DNA of 5,576 nt. Origin: an uncultured Planctomycetaceae bacterium. Its GTDB lineage: Bacteria; Planctomycetota; Planctomycetia; Planctomycetales; Planctomycetaceae. The notes below the pieces were generated by a model, which saw only the letters and a list, made by a program, of their open reading frames with translations, had not been told where the DNA came from and made no database searches. Below, in pieces: positions 1 through 5,576 of the stretch; within the stretch, counting starts at the first letter, position 1, and every line of letters starts with the position of its first letter. The position numbers were made by a program, and so were the translations under genes. Location: assembly GCA_903823545.1 (NCBI GenBank), contig CAIJTL010001535.1, positions 1 through 5,576 of the forward strand. The letters run 5' to 3'.

Positions 1-349
1 AAAAGTGCGTGAAGACGAGAGCTTGCCAAGCAGGCCAATACGGAGCTTCTGGGTTTTCAGCAGCGATACGGAATTGTTCGGTCGCCTCCTTGGTTTTGAA
101 CTGCTTCACCAGGACGAGTCCATACGCGTAAGCCAACTCCGGTGATTTGTCGCCAGATTTTACCGCCGCTTCAAAAAGCGATTTGGCTTTCGGCAAAGAT
201 TCTTTCCCTGGTTGAAAACCAACCTCCAGAAGCTCACGCACAGACTTCGCCGTCGTTGGCGATACATCAACCGCAGTTGCCGAACTGACAAAATTCAGCA
301 GCAGACAAGCGATCGCTCCGTGAATCACATTTGATCGAACCACTGGCAT
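1..349 (-). CDS. Exported TPR-like protein, N-terminal part (cut by window edge)
   Basis: This reading frame opens at an ATG (349-347) and stays open for 116 codons to the window edge, so the C-terminus is missing. Residues 1-26 look like a Sec signal peptide: a short start with Arg5, a hydrophobic core (about 11-21, with a CLLL run), and a likely cleavage after SSATA. The mature part is helical. Residues about 51-66 and 71-98 fit the tetratricopeptide pattern, with small residues and aromatics at TPR-like spacing (AYAYG, then EATEQF, then AAENP). A third helix starts at about 104 with YWPAWQAL. TPR domains are usually protein-interaction scaffolds; no enzymatic motif is visible. A GGAGAG Shine-Dalgarno sequence four bases upstream supports this start. 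The gene lies 82 bp downstream of the HEAT-VWA gene on the same strand and may be co-transcribed with it. The partner and exact role are unknown. That it is a real exported protein is fairly sure; the TPR label is moderate. Confidence 0.75.
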   Translation of the reverse strand, partial: MPVVRSNVIHGAIACLLLNFVSSATAVDVSPTTAKSVRELLEVGFQPGKESLPKAKSLFEAAVKSGDKSPELAYAYGLVLVKQFKTKEATEQFRIAAENPEAPYWPAWQALVFTHF

Positions 350-353
350 GACA

Positions 354-359
354 CTCTCC
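354..359 (-). promoter_or_regulatory. Shine-Dalgarno site of the TPR-like gene
   Basis: The minus strand reads GGAGAG, then four bases, then ATG (349-347). This is a good match to the anti-Shine-Dalgarno sequence at slightly short spacing, and it fixes the start of the partial TPR-like gene. Confidence 0.6.
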
Positions 360-431
360 GTCAGCTCTCCGAATTTAGGACAGGCACACTATTTGTCTGG
401 CGGCATACGCCACCCTGCTCACCGAGGACGA

Positions 432-1697
432 CTATCGAACCATCACAAACTTGCCGTAATTACGTTTCGCAAGATCTCGCAGAAATTCCTCATGAGCACC
501 ACGAGCATCAATGCCGAGCGTAAAAATGCTCGTTCGCTGTAACGCGTTCTGAGCCGTGATCGAATTCACGATCGCAGGCATCTCGACAATTCGCCCAATC
601 GTCGGTTCTCCGTCCGACAGAAAATACATCGCCTCCAAGTTGGCGTCGGCCTTTAAGCCCATGTAGAGCGCGTCATAACTGGCGGTCTTCTTATCGGGAC
701 TCAGCCGCAACGAAAAACTGTGCGAAGCACGCTTATTGGACTCCTCGGCTTGTACTAATTGCGACATGAACGGCAGGACGTCGCTGTTGTAGGCGTAAAC
801 GTTGAAGAACGCGTAACGGTCGAGTTCATCAACGGCCTTCTCTAAATTCTTCACCGCCTCTTCGAGCCGTGTCACACCGTCAACAGAAGACGCCATGCTG
901 CGCGAGCGATCGATGACAAACACCACTCGCTTGGCATACACCGGCACTCCGAAAAATTCTGGCAATGCTTCCGGCCACGGAATACGAGCGACGGCTTGAG
1001 ACTCCTGAACCGTTTCCACAATGGGATGCGATACAAACTCGAAACCAGCGGAATTGGTTTTCCACCACTTGGCCCACTGATCCGCGTGACCGCCAAATCG
1101 TTGCCCAGTCAGGCGTGCCAGATGTTGCACCGTCTCAAAACGCAACTGCCCATCGAAGCCAGCGGCAATGTCAACGAGGAATTCAATCGCCCCTTTGTCC
1201 GGAACTTGAGCAACCACATCGACCAAGCAACGTCGCAGTCCAAAGCTTTGCTTGAACTCCTTGCGATCAGAGAGACTCACGATGGCTGGCAAAAACGCTC
1301 CGTCCCTCCGTTCGCCGAGGGAGTAAGCTGCTGCGAATGCCAGATTGACGTCAGCCGCGTCAGTCATCTTGAGGAGAAACTGCAAATCCTCGTCACGCGA
1401 CGACAACCCCAGTCGTTGCACGGACTGCGCGGTCAAAAGCGACACATGCTTGCTGCGAATGTCTCGTTCCACCGACTCTCGCAAAGCATCGGCGATAACT
1501 TCTTGCTGAACATTCTCAGCACTCAGCGAAGCCAGAACTTCAGCTCGCCGCTCGTCAGATTTTCCCTTCAACGCCGCCGCCAACTTCTGAGCCGGAACAG
1601 GCTTCACGGACGCGTGTCCGGAGGCCCCTTGTCCTAGAACTGACTCAGCGACGAACAGCCAAACACAAACCAGCAGCACTGAAATGCGACATGACAT
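432..1697 (-). CDS. Exported HEAT-repeat / von Willebrand factor A domain protein
   Basis: A 421-residue protein read from ATG 1697 to TAG 432. Residues 1-24 form a signal peptide (Arg4, hydrophobic core SVLLVCVWLF, likely cleavage near SVLGQG), so it should act outside the cytoplasm. Residues about 40-200 are paired helices resembling HEAT repeats (for example LAFAAAYSLGERRD). They end in LTGQRFGG-x4-W-x2-WW, a motif I associate with planctomycete HEAT proteins. Residues about 256-421 are a VWA domain that looks complete. The MIDAS metal site is visible: DRSRS gives Asp263, Ser265 and Ser267, Thr338 lies in KTASYDAL, and Asp362 lies in FLSDGEPT. VWA domains with an intact MIDAS usually bind a divalent metal and a protein ligand, so a binding or scaffold role is inferred; no catalytic domain is seen. 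A TTG at 1712 would add five residues but overlaps the Shine-Dalgarno sequence, so the ATG is preferred. The TPR-like gene follows after 82 bp. Ligand and pathway are unknown. Confidence 0.88.
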   Translation of the reverse strand: MSCRISVLLVCVWLFVAESVLGQGASGHASVKPVPAQKLAAALKGKSDERRAEVLASLSAENVQQEVIADALRESVERDIRSKHVSLLTAQSVQRLGLSSRDEDLQFLLKMTDAADVNLAFAAAYSLGERRDGAFLPAIVSLSDRKEFKQSFGLRRCLVDVVAQVPDKGAIEFLVDIAAGFDGQLRFETVQHLARLTGQRFGGHADQWAKWWKTNSAGFEFVSHPIVETVQESQAVARIPWPEALPEFFGVPVYAKRVVFVIDRSRSMASSVDGVTRLEEAVKNLEKAVDELDRYAFFNVYAYNSDVLPFMSQLVQAEESNKRASHSFSLRLSPDKKTASYDALYMGLKADANLEAMYFLSDGEPTIGRIVEMPAIVNSITAQNALQRTSIFTLGIDARGAHEEFLRDLAKRNYGKFVMVR

Positions 1698-1991
1698 GGC
1701 GACGATCCTCAAAAGAAGGGATCAGAGACGTCACGACACGATACCCGCCGTCATCGAAATGGGCAACAAAATCCCACATGACAGAAATGGCTGAATGCCC
1801 GAAGAAGTGTCACCCCTCGACGAGTTACCGGCAAATGCTATCACCAACTGGCCGGGGCATTCCTTCTTATCAGTCGTGCATTCACAAAAACACTATTCGA
1901 GCAGGAGATGCTCGGATGGGGTGTGGCAACAATTCTTGGCAGCACCACCAATGCGGTGGAGTAGTCGGAAGTCCTGAGAAATTCGTTTTTT
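1698..1991. other. Intergenic stretch upstream of the HEAT-VWA gene, no gene seen
   Basis: About 290 bases between the HEAT-VWA start and the palindromic repeat. Short open frames on both strands lack a ribosome site, a coherent hydrophobic or helical pattern, or any recognisable motif. I looked for a minus-strand promoter for the HEAT-VWA gene and found no convincing -35/-10 pair. A small 5-bp stem-loop (CCACC 1945-1949 with GGTGG 1955-1959) is too weak to call functional. The promoter of the downstream genes probably lies here, but I cannot place it. Confidence 0.5.
1706..1710 (-). promoter_or_regulatory. Shine-Dalgarno site that decides the HEAT-VWA start
   Basis: The minus strand reads GAGGA, then eight bases, then ATG at 1697-1695. 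The longer open frame would start at TTG 1712-1710, whose last base is the first base of this GAGGA, leaving that TTG with no ribosome site of its own. The ATG start also gives a cleaner signal peptide (Met-Ser-Cys-Arg, then the hydrophobic core). Confidence 0.65.
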
Positions 1992-2080
1992 GAAACGCAG
2001 AGACCGCAGAGAGACCGGAAGCAGAGGATGTGGCGGACTCTCAGCGAACTCCGCGTCAAACTCTGTGGCCTCTGCGTTTC
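1992..2080. repeat. Degenerate palindromic intergenic repeat (GCAGAG / CTCTGC type)
   Basis: The 20-base arms 1992-2011 and 2061-2080 are inverted copies matching at 18 of 20 positions. The left arm starts GAAACGCAGAG and the right arm ends CTCTGCGTTTC. Each arm holds two copies of a GCAGAG-like unit nine bases apart: 1997 and 2006 on the left, and CTCTG at 2061 and 2070 on the right. A further GCAGAG lies at 2021, and a diverged CTCAGCG / CTCCGCG pair lies at 2040-2055. A run of six T (1986-1991) abuts the left end. This resembles a family of dispersed intergenic palindromes I remember from many environmental bacteria, whose spurious translations read like LCGLCV. One copy cannot prove dispersal. 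It is not a canonical terminator, because neither exit side of the stem carries a T-run on the transcribed strand. Confidence 0.65.
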
Positions 2081-2145
2081 TAACTGCATTTCCAAGAGGA
2101 TTCCAACTCCGATCAGACGACGCCAGGAAAAGCTGTCGCACACCT

Positions 2146-2175
2146 CGGCTGAAACCTCGACAGGACTTTCAGCCG
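2146..2175. terminator. Stem-loop downstream of the RND gene, possible terminator
   Basis: CGGCTGAAA (2146-2154) and TTTCAGCCG (2167-2175) are perfect 9-base inverted repeats. An inner CCT/AGG pairing (2155-2157 with 2162-2164) would leave a CGAC tetraloop and a two-base bulge. It lies 54 bases past the RND stop codon. On the minus strand the stem is followed by mixed sequence, with only a TTTT about 14 bases later, so it is not a textbook intrinsic terminator. It could equally be an RNA-stabilising 3' hairpin or a dispersed repeat. The hairpin itself is clear; its function is a guess. Confidence 0.35.
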
Positions 2176-2228
2176 CACCTGAGTTGCAAATCTGATAGCA
2201 GCAGGAGTTGAGGGCAAAATCCCGACAC

Positions 2229-5200
2229 TCATTTATCGGAACTTCGCTTGCCGCGATCAGACAGCCAGTCGATGACGTAATAAAACACCGGCGTTAGGAA
2301 GATGCCGAAGCCGGTGACGCCGAGCATTCCGAAGAACACTGCGACGCCGAGCGTGCGACGCATCTCGAAGCCCGCTCCGTGCGAGACGACCAGCGGGACG
2401 ACTCCGAGGATGAACGCGAACGAGGTCATGATGATCGGTCGCAAGCGGTTCTTGCTCGCGTTGACCGCTGCGTCGAAGCGGGACTCGCCAGTCGATTTCA
2501 GGTGCCGCGCGGTTTCGACAATCAGGATCGCGTTCTTCGCGGCGAGACCGACCAGCACGATGAAGCCAACTTGCACGAAGATGTTGATGTCGAGCTTCCA
2601 CATCCACAGGCCAGCAATCGCGCTCAGCAAGCACATCGGCACAACAAGCAGCACAGCCATCGGCATCGACCAACTTTCGTACTGCGCGGCGAGGACTTGA
2701 AAGACCAAGATGATCGCTCCGATGAACGCGAAGATCGCTGCGCTCCCTTCGAGCAGTTGCAGGTATGTCAGCTCAGTCCATTCAAATTTCAGACCGGACG
2801 AGAGTTCCGCCTTCGCGACCGCTTCGACCAATTGGATCGCTTGACCGGAACTGACGCCGGGCAAGCTCGCACCGTTGATCGTCGCCGCCGTGCGTGTGTT
2901 GTACCGCGTGATCATCACCGGGCCGCCGATCTCTTTGATCTCGGCGAGTGTTCCCAGCGGAACCATGTCGCCGCGCGCGTTGCGAACTTTCAATCCCTTC
3001 ACGTCGTCGGGACGGATACGGAACTTCGAGTCGGCTTGCAAATTCACCTGCCACGTTCGGCCGAACTGGTTGAAGTCGTTGACGTAGTTTCCGCCGAGAT
3101 ACACCGACAGCGCGGTGAAGACATCGTTGAGCGGCACCCCCATCGACTTGCACTTCGTCCGATCGACGTCGATGTAAAGCTGCGGCGTGTTCGCTCGGAA
3201 GCTGTTGAAGAGGCCGATCAACCCCGGTTGTTCATTCGCTTTCGCCGCGAGGTTGTCTGCCTGAGCTTGCAGGTCACCGAGCGCCCCGCCGCTCAAGTCC
3301 TCGACCATCAGCTTGAAGCCACCGGCACTGCCGAGTCCATCGACGGGCGGTGCTCCGAAGACGGCGACTTGAGCCTCCAAGATTTCCTCGAAGCACTTCG
3401 CTCGAATCTTTTGACCTATGACCGCCGAGTATTTCTCCATGCCGTGCCGATGGTCGAACTCGTCGAGGATCACGAACATCGAGCCGAAGTTGGAATTCAC
3501 CGCGTTGAGCACGAACGACTGCCCCGCAATGCCAATCGTGTGTGCAACGCCGTCGGTCTCGCGAGCGATCTTCTCAACCCGCTTCATGACCTCCGCTGTC
3601 CGCTCCAACGAGGCCGAATCGGGCAACTGCACGTTGACCAGCAAGTAGCCCTTGTCTTGATTTGGAATGAATCCGATCGGCGTGTGCGTCAAACCAAAGT
3701 ACGTTCCGCCAAGCAACCCGCCATAAATCAGCAGCACGATCACGCAGACTCGCAGTGAGCCCGCGACGATACGACCGTAAATCTTCGTGATCCAATCGAA
3801 GCCCCGATTGAACCATTTGAAGAAGACCGACAGCGCGGCGTTTGCCTTCTTGGCAACCAACGTGCCGACGACCGCTCCCGGCAGCGCGAACCCCAATGCG
3901 ACCGCCCATTGCACGACGGGCGATGAACCTTCGAGCTTCGTTCCAACCAGCGGCCACAAGAAATGCTCGCACAGCCAGCCGAGCAGCGCGGCGTAGCCCC
4001 ACCACGGCAATGCTTCGAGCGGATCGCCATGCTTGCGAGTTGCGAATATCTGCACCGCACGTGCGGGCGTCATCGTCATTGCGTTGATCGCAGAGATGAT
4101 CATCGACGCGGAAATCGTCAACGCGAACTGTCGATAGAACTGTCCGCTGATGCCGCCGAGAAACGCACTCGGCAAGAACACCGAGCTGAGCACGAGCGTG
4201 ATCGCGATGATCGGGCCAGTGATCTCGTTCATGGCATTGATCGTCGCCGTCCGAGCGTCCTGACCTTTCGCCAGCCAGACTTCGATGTTCTCCAGCACGA
4301 CGATCGCGTCATCGACGACGATGCCGATCGCCAACACCAGCCCGAACAGCGTCAGGTTATTGAGTGTGAAACCAAGCGCGGCCATCACTGCCAGCGTGCC
4401 GATCAACGACACTGGCACGTCGATCATCGGCAGGATCATCGACTTCCAATCTTGCAGGAACAGCAGCACGACGATCGCGACCAAGATGATCGCGTCTCGT
4501 AGCGCGTGAAAAACTTCGTCGACCGACTGCTCAATGAACGGAGTCGTATCGTAGGCGATCGAGTACTTCACTCCCGAACTGAATCCGGGCAAGCTCGCTT
4601 CCAGCTCTTTCATCTTGTGACGGATGTTGTCGGCCACTTCGATCGCGTTCGAGCCGGGCAACTGGTAAATCGCCAAACCAACCGACGGCTGACCGTCGAG
4701 CGTGCATTGCGTGTCCTGATTCTTCGCTCCAAGTTCCAGTCGAGCGACATCTCGCAGCCGCGTGATCTGTCCGGACGAGCCAGTCTTCACGATGATCTGC
4801 TCGAACTGTTCCGGCTCCGTCAATCGACCGAGCGTCGAGAGGATGTATTGAAAGTCGAGCCCGTTTGGCACCGGCGGCTGTCCGATCCGTCCCGCCGCGA
4901 CTTGCACATTCTGTTCTTTGAGCGCGTTGACGACATCCCCCGCCGTCATCCCGCGAGCGGCCAACCGCTCGGGGTCGAGCCAGACGCGCATGCTGTAATC
5001 TTGCTGGCCGAGGAAGCTGACGTCCCCGACGCCGTTCAGCCGCACGAGTTCATCACGAATGTAAATCGTCGCGTAGTTGCTCAGATAAAGCTGATCGTAG
5101 ATCGGCTTGTTCGTCACCTTGTCCGTGTCAGAGAACAGATTCACGACCAGCAAGATGCTCGACGACTTCTTCTTCGTGCTGACGCCGGTCGTCTTCACGA

Positions 5201-5564
5201 CATCGGGCAGCTTGGGCAACGCGAGCGATACGCGATTCTGCACGAGCACTTGAGCCATATCTAAATTCGTGCCGAGCTTGAACGTCACCGTCAGGTTGTA
5301 GCCGCCGTCGTTCGTCGATTGCGACGACATGTAAAGCATGTTTTCGACGCCGTTGACCTCTTGCTCAATCGGCGCAGCGACGGTCTCTTGGACGACCTTC
5401 GCGTTCGCTCCTGGATAGACCGCCGACACCGACACCGTCGGCGGTGCGATTTCCGGATATTGAGCGATCGGCAACGTCATGAGCGCCGCCCCGCCCGCGA
5501 ACACAATCACCAGCGAGATCACAACGGCGAAGACTGGACGGTCGATGAAAAACTTGGCAAGCAT
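2229..5564 (-). CDS. RND multidrug efflux permease, HAE1 family (MexF/OqxB-like)
   Basis: A complete 1111-residue inner-membrane, proton-driven pump subunit that would normally work as a trimer with a periplasmic fusion protein and an outer-membrane channel to export hydrophobic or amphiphilic compounds. It starts MLAKFFIDRPVFA, the family's usual N-terminus with TM1. Two large periplasmic loops (about 35-345 and 630-940) flank TM2-6 (about 350-505), and TM8-12 occupy about 940-1100. The proton-relay residues are present: Asp418-Asp419 in VVDDAIVVLEN, Lys1010 in AAKNAILIVE, and Arg1040 and Thr1047 in RLRPIIMTS. Stretches such as MRVWLDPERLAARG, NVQVAAG and YVNDFNQFGRTW match what I remember of MexF/OqxB better than AcrB. 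It is about 60 residues longer than AcrB (1049), owing to an insertion at about 511-572 between TM6 and TM7 with two extra hydrophobic segments. Substrate cannot be read from sequence. The partner genes, often upstream, lie outside the window. Confidence 0.95.
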   Translation of the reverse strand: MLAKFFIDRPVFAVVISLVIVFAGGAALMTLPIAQYPEIAPPTVSVSAVYPGANAKVVQETVAAPIEQEVNGVENMLYMSSQSTNDGGYNLTVTFKLGTNLDMAQVLVQNRVSLALPKLPDVVKTTGVSTKKKSSSILLVVNLFSDTDKVTNKPIYDQLYLSNYATIYIRDELVRLNGVGDVSFLGQQDYSMRVWLDPERLAARGMTAGDVVNALKEQNVQVAAGRIGQPPVPNGLDFQYILSTLGRLTEPEQFEQIIVKTGSSGQITRLRDVARLELGAKNQDTQCTLDGQPSVGLAIYQLPGSNAIEVADNIRHKMKELEASLPGFSSGVKYSIAYDTTPFIEQSVDEVFHALRDAIILVAIVVLLFLQDWKSMILPMIDVPVSLIGTLAVMAALGFTLNNLTLFGLVLAIGIVVDDAIVVLENIEVWLAKGQDARTATINAMNEITGPIIAITLVLSSVFLPSAFLGGISGQFYRQFALTISASMIISAINAMTMTPARAVQIFATRKHGDPLEALPWWGYAALLGWLCEHFLWPLVGTKLEGSSPVVQWAVALGFALPGAVVGTLVAKKANAALSVFFKWFNRGFDWITKIYGRIVAGSLRVCVIVLLIYGGLLGGTYFGLTHTPIGFIPNQDKGYLLVNVQLPDSASLERTAEVMKRVEKIARETDGVAHTIGIAGQSFVLNAVNSNFGSMFVILDEFDHRHGMEKYSAVIGQKIRAKCFEEILEAQVAVFGAPPVDGLGSAGGFKLMVEDLSGGALGDLQAQADNLAAKANEQPGLIGLFNSFRANTPQLYIDVDRTKCKSMGVPLNDVFTALSVYLGGNYVNDFNQFGRTWQVNLQADSKFRIRPDDVKGLKVRNARGDMVPLGTLAEIKEIGGPVMITRYNTRTAATINGASLPGVSSGQAIQLVEAVAKAELSSGLKFEWTELTYLQLLEGSAAIFAFIGAIILVFQVLAAQYESWSMPMAVLLVVPMCLLSAIAGLWMWKLDINIFVQVGFIVLVGLAAKNAILIVETARHLKSTGESRFDAAVNASKNRLRPIIMTSFAFILGVVPLVVSHGAGFEMRRTLGVAVFFGMLGVTGFGIFLTPVFYYVIDWLSDRGKRSSDK
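3849..4034 (-). other. Insertion in the RND permease with two extra hydrophobic segments
   Basis: Residues about 511-572 of the permease have no counterpart in AcrB as I recall it. From the TP at the end of TM6 (499-500) to the conserved FN of the cytoplasmic helix (585-586) there are 84 residues, against about 25 in AcrB. Two hydrophobic stretches stand out: 520-541 (starts PWWGYAALLGW, contains Glu533 and His534) and 548-571 (starts PVVQWAVALGF if read from 549). An even number of added spans would keep TM7 in its usual orientation. The reading frame is unbroken across the insertion and the flanking family motifs are intact, so it is part of the protein and not a sequencing artefact. Confidence 0.7.
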
Positions 5565-5570
5565 GTTGTT

Positions 5571-5574
5571 CTCT
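5571..5574 (-). promoter_or_regulatory. Weak Shine-Dalgarno-like site of the RND gene
   Basis: The minus strand reads AGAG, then six bases (AACAAC), then ATG 5564-5562. The match is weak but correctly spaced, and the protein start agrees with the family N-terminus (KFFIDRP). No promoter can be judged because only 12 bases upstream are visible. Confidence 0.35.
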
Positions 5575-5576
5575 GT

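Noticed and set aside
398..412. Small stem-loop TGGCG/CGCCA between the HEAT-VWA and TPR-like genes as a terminator
   Set aside because: The stem is only 5 bp and no T-run follows it on the minus strand, so it gives no good reason to split the two genes into separate transcripts.
348..542. Plus-strand 64-residue open frame over the TPR/HEAT-VWA junction
   Set aside because: It overlaps the 3' end of the HEAT-VWA gene and the gap between the two genes. No plausible ribosome site or protein pattern was seen.
996..1637. Plus-strand 213-residue open frame opposite the HEAT-VWA gene
   Set aside because: It is wholly antisense to a gene with clear signal peptide, HEAT and VWA evidence. Its translation is low in recognisable features and has no family motif.
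1841..2143. Minus-strand 100-residue open frame through the intergenic region
   Set aside because: It is mostly a translation of the palindromic repeat (CFRSLCGLCVSK), a typical artefact of this repeat type. It has no convincing ribosome site or hydrophobic or helical logic.
1698..2228. CRISPR array, tRNA, riboswitch or insertion-sequence remnant in the intergenic region
   Set aside because: I saw no regularly spaced direct repeats, no tRNA cloverleaf or CCA end, no transposase-like frame and no recognisable riboswitch core.
2379..5264. Long plus-strand open frames opposite the RND gene (2379-3758, 3963-4502, 4506-5264)
   Set aside because: They lie in the same triplet register as the RND codons, so their stops appear only where the sense gene uses TTA, CTA or TCA. 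For example, the stop at 3756-3758 is the Ser603 TCA codon. Their products are Arg/Asp/Gln-rich with no domain pattern, so they are shadows of codon bias.

Overview
The window looks like bacterial chromosomal DNA of moderate GC. All three supported genes lie on the minus strand. A planctomycete or a close relative is the best guess. The guess rests on a secreted protein joining HEAT-like repeats to a von Willebrand factor A (VWA) domain through an LTGQ-FG-W-WW motif, a neighbouring exported TPR-like protein, and an intergenic palindrome built from GCAGAG units. It comes from remembered family patterns, not from a search.

Layout, read in the direction of transcription (right to left). Positions 5564-2229 encode a complete RND-type inner-membrane efflux permease of 1111 residues, closest in remembered sequence to the MexF/OqxB branch of the HAE1 family. 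Only 12 bases upstream of it are visible. Positions 2228-1698 are a 531-base intergenic stretch with no credible gene. It holds a 9-bp stem-loop (2146-2175), a degenerate palindromic repeat (1992-2080) and about 290 bases with nothing recognisable. Positions 1697-432 encode the exported HEAT-VWA protein. Positions 349-1 encode the N-terminal 116 residues of an exported TPR-like protein that runs off the window.

The HEAT-VWA and TPR genes are 82 bp apart on the same strand, each with its own Shine-Dalgarno sequence and no convincing terminator between them, so they could form one transcription unit acting outside the cytoplasm. The RND gene is separated from them by the long intergenic region and is probably an independent unit. 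Its membrane-fusion partner would be expected just beyond the right edge, but this cannot be seen.

I found no undescribed multi-gene system here. The points most worth a second look are an insertion of about 60 residues in the RND permease that carries two extra hydrophobic segments, the palindromic repeat, and the HEAT-VWA/TPR pair.
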